Positions 24,841 through 34,798 of a DNA stretch of 64,000 bases are shown here, in pieces (position 1 is the stretch's first letter; each line of letters starts with the position of its first letter). The notes below the pieces were generated by a model, which worked only from the letters and a program-made list of their open reading frames with translations, did not search any database and had not been told where the DNA came from. Made by a program: the position numbers and the translations under genes. Origin of the DNA: Capsicum annuum (lineage: Eukaryota > Streptophyta > Magnoliopsida > Solanales > Solanaceae); NCBI RefSeq assembly GCF_002878395.1, contig NC_061118.1:86148300-86212299 (forward strand), read 5' to 3'.

Positions 24841-26288
24841 TCTAAGAGATGTGTCTACCATCTCATTCGAATCCAGGACTCAAGTTCAGAAACCCCTAGT
24901 CTTGAATCAATACCAGTAGTATGTGAATTCCCAAATGTGTTTCCCAGAGTTTCTCCCGGAAGGAGAATCGATTTCAAAATTGATCTTCTCCCAGATACTC
25001 AGCCCATCTCTATCCCTTCATATAGAATGGCTCTAGTAGAACTTAGAAAATTAAAAGAGCAGCTAAATAATATCTTATATAAGGGATTCATCAGACCCAG
25101 TGTGTCCCTGTGGGATGCACCAGTATTATTTATGTGTAAGAAAGATAGATCTCTCAGAATGTGCATAGATTACTGTCAGTTAAACAAAGTTATGGTCAAG
25201 AACAAAAATCCACTCCCCAAAATCGATGAATTGTTTGACCAACTTTAGGGTGCTAGTTATTTCTCTAAGATAGACCTCAGATCAGGCTATCATCAGCTCA
25301 GAGTCAGGGAAAGTGACATCCCAAAAACATCTTTCCAAACTCGGTACGATCACTTTGAATTTTTAGTCATGTCCTTTGTTCTTACTAATTCCACAGTAGC
25401 TTTCATGGACTTGAGGAACCATGTGTTCAAGCAGTACTTGGACATGTTTGTCATAGTCTTTATATATGACTTTCTTGTTTACTCCCGTAGTGAACACGAT
25501 CATGCAGACCATCTTAGAACAGTATTGTAGACTCTTAAAAATAATCAGTTATTCACAAAATTCAATAAGTGTTAATTTTAACTGAAGTCAATAGCATTCC
25601 TTGGCCATATAATTTCCGGTGATGGTATTAGAGTTGATCCCCAAAAGACCCAAGCAGTGAGAAACTAGCTCAGGTCCATATTTTCATAAGATATCAGGAC
25701 TTTCTTGGGTTTAGCTGGCTAAAACCGATGGTTTGCTGAGGTATTTTCATCTATTACATCCCCTATGTCCAGATTGACTCAATAAAAGTAAAGTTCCATT
25801 GGTCAGATTCTTGTAAAAAGAGTTTTCAGGAGTCGATGACTTGACTTATTACAACTCTAGTTTTGACCCTACCAGATGGTTCAGATAGTTTTGTTGTGTA
25901 CTGTGACACTTCCAGAGTTAGATTAGGTGATGTTCTGATGCAGAGATATAAGGTCATAGCCTATACCTCTAGCCAGCTTAAGCCCTATGAGAAGAACTAT
26001 CCTACTCATGATCTTGAGTTAACAATAGTAGTTTTTGCCTTAAAGATTTGGATGCATTACTTGTATGGTGTGCACATTGATGTGTTCACTGATCATAAGA
26101 TCCTGAAGTATGTGTTCTCTCAGAAAGACCTTAACCTCCGTCAGAGAAGGTGGTTGGAATTGTTGAAAGACTATGATATGAGTATTCTATATCATCTGAC
26201 CAAGGCCAATATAGTGGCTGATGCTTTCAGTAGAATATCTATGGGTAGTGTTGCCTATGTTAAGAACAGTAAGAAGAAGTTAGCTTAG
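24841..26288 (+). pseudogene. element G reverse transcriptase and RNase H
   Basis: [67 protein letters not shown] stop at 25246-25248 falls at the Gln of [19 protein letters not shown] follows. The catalytic motif reads FIYDFLVYS (25456-25480), first Asp changed to Tyr. RNase H 25863-26288 is open: [42 protein letters not shown], so all acidic positions look kept. Stops elsewhere make it inactive. Confidence 0.85.
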
Positions 26289-26399
26289 AAGTTTATCAGC
26301 TAGCTCAACTAAGTATTCACTTAGTCAATTCAGCAGAAGGTAATGTGTGGGTACAGAGTATCCCACAATCATCCCTAGTTCCGAAGAAAAGGAAAGGTA

Positions 26400-27815
26400 G
26401 GATAAGGATCCCAGTCTAGGCCAGTTGAAGGAATCAGTAAAAAATTTGAAGGTAGAGGTTTTCTTCTATGAGGGAGATGGTGTTTTGCGTTATCAGGGTC
26501 ATCTATGTGTGCCAGGTGTCAATAGCTTGAGGAAGCAAATTCTTGCAGAAGCACATGGTGCGCATTACTCTATTCATCCAAGGGCTACAAAGATGTACTG
26601 CTATTTGTGGGAGATCTATTGGCGGAGTGGGATGAAAAGAGACATTGTAGAGTTTGTGGCTAAGTGCTCAACATGCCAGCAGGCAAAAATTGTCCATTAG
26701 AAGCCTAGTGGGTCCATGCAAGAGTTTAGTATTCCCACCTAGAAATGGGAAGAAGTGAACATGGACTTCGTGATAGGCTCTCCTCGTACTCATCATCAGC
26801 ATGATTCAGTTCGGGTCATTGTAGATAGGATGACCAAATCAGCTCATTTCCTTCCATTTCATACCTCTTTTTTAGCCAAGGATTATGCCAAACTCTATAT
26901 CAGGGAGTTGGTCAGATTTCACGGTGTTCAACTATCCATTATCTTAGATAGAGGTTCTTAGTTCACCCCTTATTTCTAAAAAGCATTCCAAAAGGGTCTT
27001 GGTACCCGAGTTCATCTCAGTACAGCCTTTCATCCTCAGGCAGATGGTCAAGCAAAAAGGACCATTCAAACTTTGGAAGATATGCTGTGAGCATATGCGA
27101 TAGACTTTAAAGGTAGTTGGGATGACCACTTGCCTTTGATTGAGTTCTCATATAATGACAGCTATCACTCCAGTATTCAGATGGATCTATTTGAGGCACT
27201 TTATAGGAGGAGGTGTAGATCTCTTATTGGTTTGTTTGAAGTGGGTGAGGCCACAGTGGTAGGGCCTAACTTAGTGTTTGATACCTTAGAGAAGGTCTAG
27301 TTGATCAGAGAAAGGCTTAAAATAGGTTAGATCTGATAGAAATCATACGTATATATGTACAGAAAGGATCACGAGTTCGATATTAGTGACTATGTGTACT
27401 TGACGATCTCTCCTATGAAAGGAGTGAAGTGTTTTGGCAAGAAAGGGAAACTCAGTCCCCGATATATCGGCCCTTACCAAATTCTCAGTCATTTTAGAAA
27501 GGTAGCTTATGAGCTTTAGTTACCTTAAGATTTATCTTTAGTTAATCCAGTTTTCCATGTCTCCTTGCTAAATAAATGTATAAGTGACCCAGTAGTTGTA
27601 GTCCCTATTGAGCGCATAGATATTCAGAACAGCCTCACTTATGAAGAGACCCCCGTCGAAATACTTAACTATCGATTCATAAATTGAGGAACAAAGAAGT
27701 TCCTCTAGTCAAAGTTCTTTGGCGGAATTAGTCTGTTGAGAGAGCTACTTGTAAATCAGAAGCAAACATGCCAACCAAGTATCCTCATCTATTCTCCGCT
27801 AATCCAAACTCAGCT
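26400..27815 (+). pseudogene. element G integrase and chromodomain
   Basis: Zinc domain intact: HGAHYSIHPRATKMY and KCSTCQQAK (about 26560-26690). Core: NMDFVIGSPRTHHQHDSV, VDRMTKSAHFLPF, SIILDRGS then TAG, HLSTAFHPQADGQ. The C-terminal part FGKKGKLSPRYIGPYQIL is near 27435-27490. The chromodomain is broken (TPVEILNYRF, then VLWRN stop SVERATCKSEANMPTKYP near 27710-27790). Several stops are TAG or TAA where Gln or Trp is usual. Confidence 0.85.
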
Positions 27816-28107
27816 CAAGGTAATAGTTTCCTTAAGCTTAATCAGTTTCATGTTCGAATTTCAGTTACAAACGTGGTATTAGTTCCTATTGTATGGTTAG
27901 TATATAGATTTAGTTTATCAGTAATCCCAGTCATGCATTCTTGAATCATGTTGAGCTATATCCATGTATTAGATATGCATGCTCAGTATGATAATTCAGA
28001 ATACCAGTAATATCATTCATATAGTCATGTTCCAGATGTTCTTGTCCAGTAAGTAAGTTAGCAACTCAGTATTCTCCATCTCAGCAATCTCATTTGAGGA
28101 CAAATGT
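27816..28107 (+). other. element G 3' untranslated spacer
   Basis: Between the chromodomain and the PPT. It includes 'tcatttgaggacaaatg' (28089-28105), a phrase that recurs before the PPT of B, C, E and J as 'tcattcaaggacgaatgat'. No gene. Confidence 0.6.
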
Positions 28108-28124
28108 TCCCAAGGGGGAGATAA
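28108..28124 (+). other. element G polypurine tract
   Basis: TCCCAAGGGGGAGATAA sits directly before the LTR at 28125. Confidence 0.75.
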
Positions 28125-30691
28125 TATAAGACCCCACAAAATCCTAAACTTAATTCAGTCCTTTAGGCTTGTCAATGGGTCCTGTACATAGAATATTTTA
28201 GCTAAGTACTCAAACATACTGTCATTTTAACCTATGAAGGTTGTTAATCTTATTTTTCAACCTTTACATTCATTAAATATTGATGTTTACATTGATTAAT
28301 GATCAGGAATGTCCGTAGGTGTTTTCGAACAAGTTTCAAATTTTTCGAACATCGTTTGAAGCCCCTTTGGAACCTTAAAATAGTTGATCGAACACCGCGG
28401 CGACTATCACATTGATTAATATTTTCCCCAGCTACCAGCGTCCAGTTCTAGTGAATCGATGCAAACATGGCACGACACATTGGCTATCGCATCGATGCCA
28501 TCGACCCTTTGCATCGACCTGCACGTTGGTAACCTAGTTTTTTGTCATTTAAAAGACTGCGTTCTTGGGGTATTTAGGTTTTTTTCCCTCAACCTCAGCC
28601 CCCAAAACATGAAATTAAACTCCCTATAGAGCAAATATAGTCAGTCATTCTCCAATTAGATCAAGAACAAAACCCTAGGTGCTTAAATTTAAAATCAAGA
28701 ACTCAAGATTCAACCATAAAATTTCAGAAATTCTTTAACACAGGTATTTGAAGTGTTCATCCAAGGGTTCCTTCCACCCTTGGAGTCTAAGAATCTCTTT
28801 TAAACTTCAAGTAATTGATTTTATGATTCCATGGTTGGAATTAAAGTGTATCCATGATTTCTATTTAGATTAAGTTCCTAATTCATGATTTTATATATAT
28901 ATGTGTGTGTGTGTGTGTGTATGTGTGTGTGTGTGTATCATGTGAAATTGATTATTATATGTGTAGATTCATGTGAATCCATGACAAACCCTTGACTTGT
29001 GAAATTAGAGATGAATTATGATGCTCACTTGTTGTTCAATACAATGTGCATATTCTATGCTCACCAAGTTCTTGATAAAGTGTCCATGTGAACTATAAAG
29101 AGAATTAAATCATGTCATGTTATCTTATTTGCATGTTTTATCATGCAAGTGTTAGTCAAAATGCCCCAATGTATGAATGATGATCAAGTTCATAGTTTAC
29201 ATATTTCATGTTATGCCATGTCTCTTAATTTATGCTATCGAGTCCTAGGGGTACTTGTACTCGACAATTTAGCTGATTACCTAGAGCCATGGCTAGTCTT
29301 AGAATAGTATTAGTCACAACATGATCAGTAGTACTCTCAGTCAGTTACAGAATTCAATAAAAACTCAGTAGGATCTATATTAGTCCAATCTAATTCAGTA
29401 TCTAATTCAGACCTCAGTAAGCTAACAGAATTCAATAGTATTCTATCGATCAATGAAACTTAGTGAACTCAATTTTTTTCATCTAAAATATAAGCTCAAT
29501 AATCGTTAAGTCCAGCCTAATACAGACTAGAAATCAGTTCAGTGTCTATTTAGTTAGGAATAGGATTCAGCACCGAGTTAACCCAGGGATGGGGGCATTC
29601 CTGTCAGCAGAGGGTTTGAACCTTAGCACTAATCCAAGTGTTACAGAACTACATACCTAGCATAGGTTGAGATATCTTTCTACCAAACATTATAAGGGTT
29701 GATACTTCTCATCCAAGTTATCCTGTCAGCGAGAGTTGACGAAAAAACTTCTTATCAAAGAGGGTTAACTCACAGCTTGTCCTTACCCATGGCACGGTAT
29801 TGACACCCTTCCAACTGGGGTTACAGGTTGGACCCTAAATAAACTACAAAAGGGGCATGTTGATTAGATAATTATCAGTTCCATTCTTAGTCTCAGTATA
29901 GAACTCATTTTAGTTCTACAGATTCAGGACAATCAGACATAGTCACTCAGCTCAGTGCGGAACTCAGTATAGTTCCACAGTACTTAGAACTAATAGATAC
30001 AGTTATTTAGATAATTAGTAATACAGTGTTCATAAACCCAAATATCAATTATCAGTATTCCGATTCAGTTCTCAGTATTAGCATGATCTTAGTTATAGTC
30101 TATAAGTTCATGCATGTACTCTTACTCGGTCATACTCATGTTATTCAATTATTATTAATCATGCACATGAAACCATATATTTCATCCTACCTCACTGAGA
30201 ATACCAGTATATTCAAAGTACTGACGCATGCTTTTCTTTGTGCTATGATGTCTTATATCACAGGTTCAGACACACGGGCCTCAGAGCACCCATAGCAGTT
30301 CAGATTCTTAGCTTTTAGAGTAGTGGTGAGTACTCATAGTTTGAGGACATGCTTATTATTTAATGTACTTCAATTTTATTTTAGTATATGGAGTTGGTTG
30401 GGGTCTTGTCCCATCAACCCCATAGTTCAGACAGTTAGAAGCTTTTTCAAACTAGAGTATTTTCAGACAGCTGTTCAATTTTTCAGTACTTATATTTAGT
30501 TTTGGTATTTTGATATCGCATTTAGATTTACTTACAAATTTGAACCTTATTGCATATATTTCCACCTATTTCCACATAATTACAGTATTTATTACTCAAT
30601 TATTATAGTAGGTACCAGAATGGGTTAGCTTGTGGTCCTTCAAGATGATGAGCACCGTGTAGCATCCGGGGTATAGACTCGGGGCATTACA
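28125..30691 (+). repeat. single LTR shared by G (left) and H (right)
   Basis: Starts TATAAGACCCC after a PPT and ends GGGGCATTACA before a PBS; about 2.57 kb. It serves as 3' LTR for G and 5' LTR for H. Inside are a phrase repeat at 28385-28525 (words 'cgcatcgatgcca', 'gcatcgacctgcac'), a GT microsatellite (28898-28937) and a stretch rich in TCAGT words (29270-29560). Confidence 0.8.
28898..28937. repeat. (GT)n microsatellite
   Basis: Alternating TG run with a single interruption, following a short AT run, inside the G/H LTR. Confidence 0.9.
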
Positions 30692-30695
30692 AACT

Positions 30696-30707
30696 TAGTA
30701 TCGGAGC
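30696..30707 (+). other. element H primer-binding site
   Basis: TAGTATCGGAGC, two differences from TGGTATCAGAGC, lies 4 bases after the LTR end. With the PPT on the LTR's left, it shows the pol-LTR-gag order. Confidence 0.7.
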
Positions 30708-30914
30708 CTAAGGTTTAATAGAGTCCTAGGAAGTCTGAAAGCCGCATCTAGTAGAGTCAGGTGTATGGGTATGTTGTGTGCCACACTTATGGACAATAGG
30801 CTATGAGATGTTTTAGGAAAAGTTTCCCCTCTTTCAGTATTCATATCATACGAGTGAGCATGAGCTCCAGTTACACTATTTTTCTAATCCTAGTTTCTCT
30901 TCTGTTTTCAGAAT

Positions 30915-31264
30915 ATGCCTCTAAAGAGGACTCAGGAAAGAGGAATGAGAGATCAGTCAGCCCGTCCATTCATATCCTTTGGGCGAGAATATCTCCCACG
31001 CAGATTTAGAGTAGCCTTCACCACCCTAGCTCATTCTATGGCAGCCCAGAATAAACGTCCAGCTGCGATTCCGGCCAACCCAATGGCCAATACAGCTGCT
31101 ACCAGGATTTGAGACTTTACCCGAATGAACCCTCTATTATTTATCAGATCTAAGTCAGATAAGGACCCTCGGTAATTTCTTGATCAGGTGTATATAATTA
31201 CCAATATCATGGGGGTGACAGTTGTTTAGTGCACTGAGTTGGTCGCATATTAGTTACAGGATGT
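30915..31264 (+). pseudogene. element H gag, N-terminal part
   Basis: ATG at 30915 opens MPLKRTQERGMRDQS, the family's MPPRR-type gag start, and stays open to TGA at 31110. Then DFTRMNPLLFIRSKSDKDP and QDVA follow, the start of the capsid domain. It stops abruptly at 31264-31269 in the DVA(H) codons, where a TRIM is inserted and, beyond it, integrase sequence begins. The pyrimidine-rich run ending TTTTCAG (30878-30910) just before the ATG resembles a 3' splice site. A C-terminal capsid and zinc knuckle are missing. Confidence 0.8.
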
Positions 31265-31269
31265 GGCTC

Positions 31270-31494
31270 TGTCATGACCCGACCCGAGGCCCTGGCCACG
31301 ATAGACATCCCGAACTATACAGGCCTGAGATACCCATGTCTTTGCTCAACCCACTAATGATATTGTCCGCTCTAGGCCCAGGCCCACACGACTTTAAAAT
31401 GCGTCACTAGGGAGTAAGGCTTTCTCACTTATATACCCAGCATCTCTCCTATGTTTGGCTAATGTGGGACTCCTTCCTAAGTTGGGGTGTTACA
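31270..31494 (-). repeat. TRIM LTR, left copy (3' LTR on minus strand)
   Basis: 225 bp. CTTATATA at 31428-31435 is the reverse complement of TATATAAG. Differs from the right copy at a modest number of scattered sites, mostly transitions. Confidence 0.9.
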
Positions 31495-31641
31495 TACACC
31501 CCCTTACGGACTTAGCATCCTCACTGAGGTTTGCCCTACCGAATGGGATTTGCCTATACTTAGGACTGAGGTTTGCCCTGCCTTACCGTGATTTGCCTAC
31601 ACTCAATTTTAACTCTGGCCCATATCGACGGGGACGACACA

Positions 31642-31659
31642 AGAGCCGCTTTGATACCA
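31642..31659 (-). other. TRIM primer-binding site
   Basis: Minus strand reads TGGTATCAAAGCGGCTCT, one change from the initiator tRNA-Met site TGGTATCAGAGC, placed 3 bases from the right LTR. This fixes the element's orientation. Confidence 0.85.
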
Positions 31660-31662
31660 TTC

Positions 31663-31886
31663 TATCATGACCCGACCCAAGGCCCTAGCCGTGACGGGTA
31701 TCCAAACCACACAAGTCCAAGATACCCCTGTCTCTGGCCAACCCACTAGTGATATAATCTGCTCTGGGCCTAGGCCCGTACGGCTTTAAAACACATTACT
31801 AGGGAGTAAGGCTTTCTCACTTATATACCCAGCATCCCTCTTGTGTTTTGCCGATGTGGGACTCCTTCCTAAGTTGGGGTGTTACA
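31663..31886 (-). repeat. TRIM LTR, right copy (5' LTR on minus strand)
   Basis: 224 bp, TATCATGACCC to GTGTTACA. CTTATATA at 31820-31827 is the minus-strand TATA. Right end abuts the duplicated GGCTC. Confidence 0.9.
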
Positions 31887-32005
31887 GGCTCACTCATAGT
31901 TCAAACAGGTGATCCTTAGCACCACTTTCCATCCTCAAATGGATGGTCAATCGAAGCATACTATTCAAACTGGAGGATATGCTAGAGGCCTATGTGATTG
32001 ATTTT

Positions 32006-32100
32006 AGTTCTGTTCTAGAATCAAAACCTAAAATTTAACTAAATAGGCAGGGAGCCGTTCAGATGAGACCTGAAGACCAGGAAGAATAAATAAGCAAAGG
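32006..32100. other. short foreign insertion in element J integrase
   Basis: In B and G the sequence reads GATTTTAAAGGTA directly into TTGGG; here about 95 extra bases (from TTCTGTTCTAG to GGAAGGAGC) lie between GATTTTA and AAAGAAAGTTGGG. No TG...CA ends and no clear target duplication. It may be filler DNA from break repair. Confidence 0.65.
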
Positions 32101-32717
32101 AAGGAGCTTAAAGAAAGTTGGGTTGATCATTTGCCTCCTATTGAGTTTGCGTACAATAATAGTTATCATTCGAGCATTCAGATGGTTTCTTTTAAGGATT
32201 TTTATGGTAGGAGATGTAGGTATCCTATTGGATGGTTTGACGTTTGTGATACTAGGTTGTTTGGTCCTGACTTGGTTCACTAAGCCATGGAGAAGGTGAA
32301 GGTGATTAGAGAAAGACTTAAGACTGCTCAGAGTCGTCAAAAGTCTTATGCAGATGTGAGGCGAAGAGAATTAGAGTTCAAAAGTGAATGATTAGGTATT
32401 CTTGAAGGTGTCTCCTATAAAGGAGTCATGAGGTTTGGGAAGAAGGGAAAGCTCATTCCTCGTTACATTGGTCCATATTAGATTCTGAAAAGAACTAAGA
32501 ATGTTGCTTATGAACTGGATTTGCCTGTGATTTTTTGGTTCTATTCATCTCATGTTTCATGTGTCCATGCTGAAAAAATATGTGGGGGATCCTTTCCTAA
32601 TAATGCCTGTTGAGGATGTTGGTGTTACAAATTTCGTATCTTATGAGGGTGTCCCAATTAAGAGATTGGATAGGCAAGTTTGTAAGTTGAGGACCAAGGA
32701 TATAGCTTCAGTGAAGG

Positions 32718-34561
32718 TATAACGCCTCGATTTTCTGAACCAAAATGCTATACGATGCTCATGACCCCGAACGACCACAAGCTAACCCATGACTGATATT
32801 TGTACCTGTAATGCATAATATACGTATAAAAATGTGAAAAACATGAACTAAAAGGTTGTAAGGTTCAATCTTGAACAATAAAACATCTGAATAAGGTGGT
32901 ATCACAGTACCAAAACAAAATTGAAAATACTAAAGTCTAAATCTGAAAACTCTGTAATCGTCTAAAAGCCTCTAAACTGTCTGAATAAGGAGTTGAAGGA
33001 ATATGTCTCCAAATAACTCCTTAAAATGAAAATAAACTAAAATACTGGAATAATAAATGTAATGATCATGTCCTCAAAAGATGAGGACTCACTGCTAACT
33101 GAACTGCTACTGCTGGTCTGGAATCTGCGCCTCAGAACCTATGGTGTAACATAAAAGAAAGCACCATAGCGCGAATGCGTCAGTACAAATAAAGTACTGA
33201 GTATACGTGGGGGTAGGCTAAGTGCATGGGGTTTATATGCATGAACATGCAGACTAATATGAATGTGAGAATACATACATACATATGTAACTGCTACTGG
33301 ACTCGTGGAGATACTAAATATGAAGTCTGAATAATTACATCATGACTTTACCGATACTGAGATACTGAATAGATGAATGACTTTTTCTAACTGTTCGAAT
33401 TATGAAGAACTGGTCTGATTGACCGTGTCTAACAGATTATCTCATGAACTCAATAGTATTCCATAAGTCATGGTACTCAGTAAGTTCAGTTAATCAGTTC
33501 AGTTCAGTGTCTTTCAGATGGGAGTAGGATTCAGAACGAGCCTAGAGATGGGGACTCACCCGCTAGTGAGGACTGAGATCCTTAGAAGCAATCCCTAAGT
33601 TCCAAAACTATGTAGCCAACATAGGTACGAGATGTCACCCGTTAGATAGAACTGTTAGACACGGTCAATCAGTCCTACATGATCATAATCTTCATGAAAA
33701 TTCATCAAAATCTCATTCTATAGCACAAACAACAAATAACAACATGAATACAACCATATCACCACAAAATATTCATGATTTAGTAATCAAATATTGATTC
33801 TTGAATTCCACGGACGAAAGGAATCCGTGGATGAACACTACGTATACCTTAGAAGGAAGATTCTTGATAATTGACAAAGGAATTTCCTTGAACTTGAATC
33901 TTCTATGAAAACCCTAGCTTGTATTCTTGAGAGGATTTTGAGAGAAAGAATATGTTTTGGTGAAATAAGGGCTTAATTCCGTGTTTAGGCATTATATAAG
34001 GGTGGAAAAAGGACCATTTTACCCCAAAAACGGACTATTTAAGTCACCTGGACACCCACATGTGCGGCGCACACTTTATCTCACACCTTAAGGTGTACAT
34101 CTTACATCTTATCGCACATATTAGGGTGTGCGTTGCACACCTTATCGCACACCTTAGGTTGTGCGTCGCACACCTTATGTCAGGCGACGTACTCCACTTT
34201 GCAAAGTCATAACTTCTTGCTCGGGGGTTTGGATTTGGGCGAAATTGGTATCGTTGGAAAGGTAATTCGATTCTCTACAATTTTATGGGTTTAAATATGC
34301 CAAAACAACACATAAACATCAAGTTATGCTCATTCAAAAATAACCCTTGTGAAATTAAATACTAAAACTTGATGGATTCAAAAACTCTTAGCTTGTATTA
34401 CCTTAAGTGACTCATATGAACATTCTTAACACATCATAAGCTATATTATTTCTAGGATACTCATTGTAAGTCATGCACTCAAATATGAATCACAGGATAG
34501 GAGGTTTCATACGTAGGAAAAATGGTTCACTTCCTAGCTTAGAAATATACGGGGTATTACA
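32718..34561 (-). repeat. solo LTR inserted in J chromodomain
   Basis: Plus-strand ends TATAACGCCTCG and GGGTATTACA. Minus strand starts TGTAATACCCCG, a normal LTR start, and ends in GGCGTTATA (CA decayed to TA). Flanks gaagg (32713-32717) and aaagg (34562-34566) form a 4/5 target duplication. 1844 bp with no internal genes, so a solo LTR left by recombination. It disrupts ASVKV of the chromodomain exactly where B is continuous. Confidence 0.9.
34058..34196 (-). repeat. CGCACACCTTA phrase repeat in the solo LTR
   Basis: Five to six variants of 'cgcacaccttatcgcacacc' and 'ttagggtgtgcg', forming mutually complementary pairs (GGTGTGCG / CGCACACC). It lies upstream of the LTR's leader on the minus strand. 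Confidence 0.85.
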
Positions 34562-34784
34562 AAAGGTCCATTAGAGAAAGCAAAAAGTAGAAGAAACTAC
34601 ATGGGAAGTTGAGGAACAAATGAAGGCCAAGTATCCATTATTGTTCCATGGGTTGAATTAAAATGTTTAAGGTATAAGTTTCGCTTTCCTGTCATTACCT
34701 TTTCAGTTTGTCATTTGATTACGGTGTATTCTTTCAATTCTCATGCTAAAAGATCCTAACTCATCATTCAAGGATGAATAATCC

Positions 34785-34797
34785 TATGGGGAGATAA
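34785..34797 (+). other. element J polypurine tract
   Basis: TATGGGGAGATAA lies just before the LTR start at 34799, in the same position as the PPT of B. Confidence 0.7.
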
Positions 34798-34798
34798 T

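Larger units (their letters stand above)
31270..31886 (-). mobile_element. TRIM (miniature LTR retrotransposon) with perfect target duplication
   Basis: 617 bp. Direct terminal repeats 31270-31494 and 31663-31886 (TGTCATGACCC / TATCATGACCC to GGGTGTTACA) flank a 168-bp middle. The target duplication is GGCTC at 31265-31269 and 31887-31891. On the minus strand the LTR starts TGTAACACCCC and has the TCCCACATCGG-type motif and a TATATAAG box. The middle has a PBS next to the right LTR. No coding capacity, so it needs proteins in trans. No 5S-like sequence, so not Cassandra. Confidence 0.93.
31892..34676 (+). pseudogene. element J integrase and chromodomain, interrupted
   Basis: Begins mid-core: LSTTFHPQMDGQS (about 31917-31956), close to element B (9760-9800). 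A ~95-bp foreign piece follows (32006-32100), then the frame of HLPPIEFAYNNSYHS is resumed (32125-32170). IN C-terminal: FGKKGKLIPRYIGPY-like near 32430-32480 and HVSMLKKYVGDPF. The chromodomain is cut at VKV by a solo LTR (32718-34561) and ends VEETTWEVEEQMKAKYP near 34640. Everything 5' of mid-integrase is missing; gag of H abuts instead. Confidence 0.85.

Noticed and set aside
31270..31886. Cassandra-type TRIM
   Set aside because: No 5S rRNA-like promoter sequence in the LTRs; it has an ordinary TATATAAG box.
34058..34196. CRISPR-like direct repeats
   Set aside because: Eukaryotic LTR context, variable unit and spacer lengths, no cas genes.
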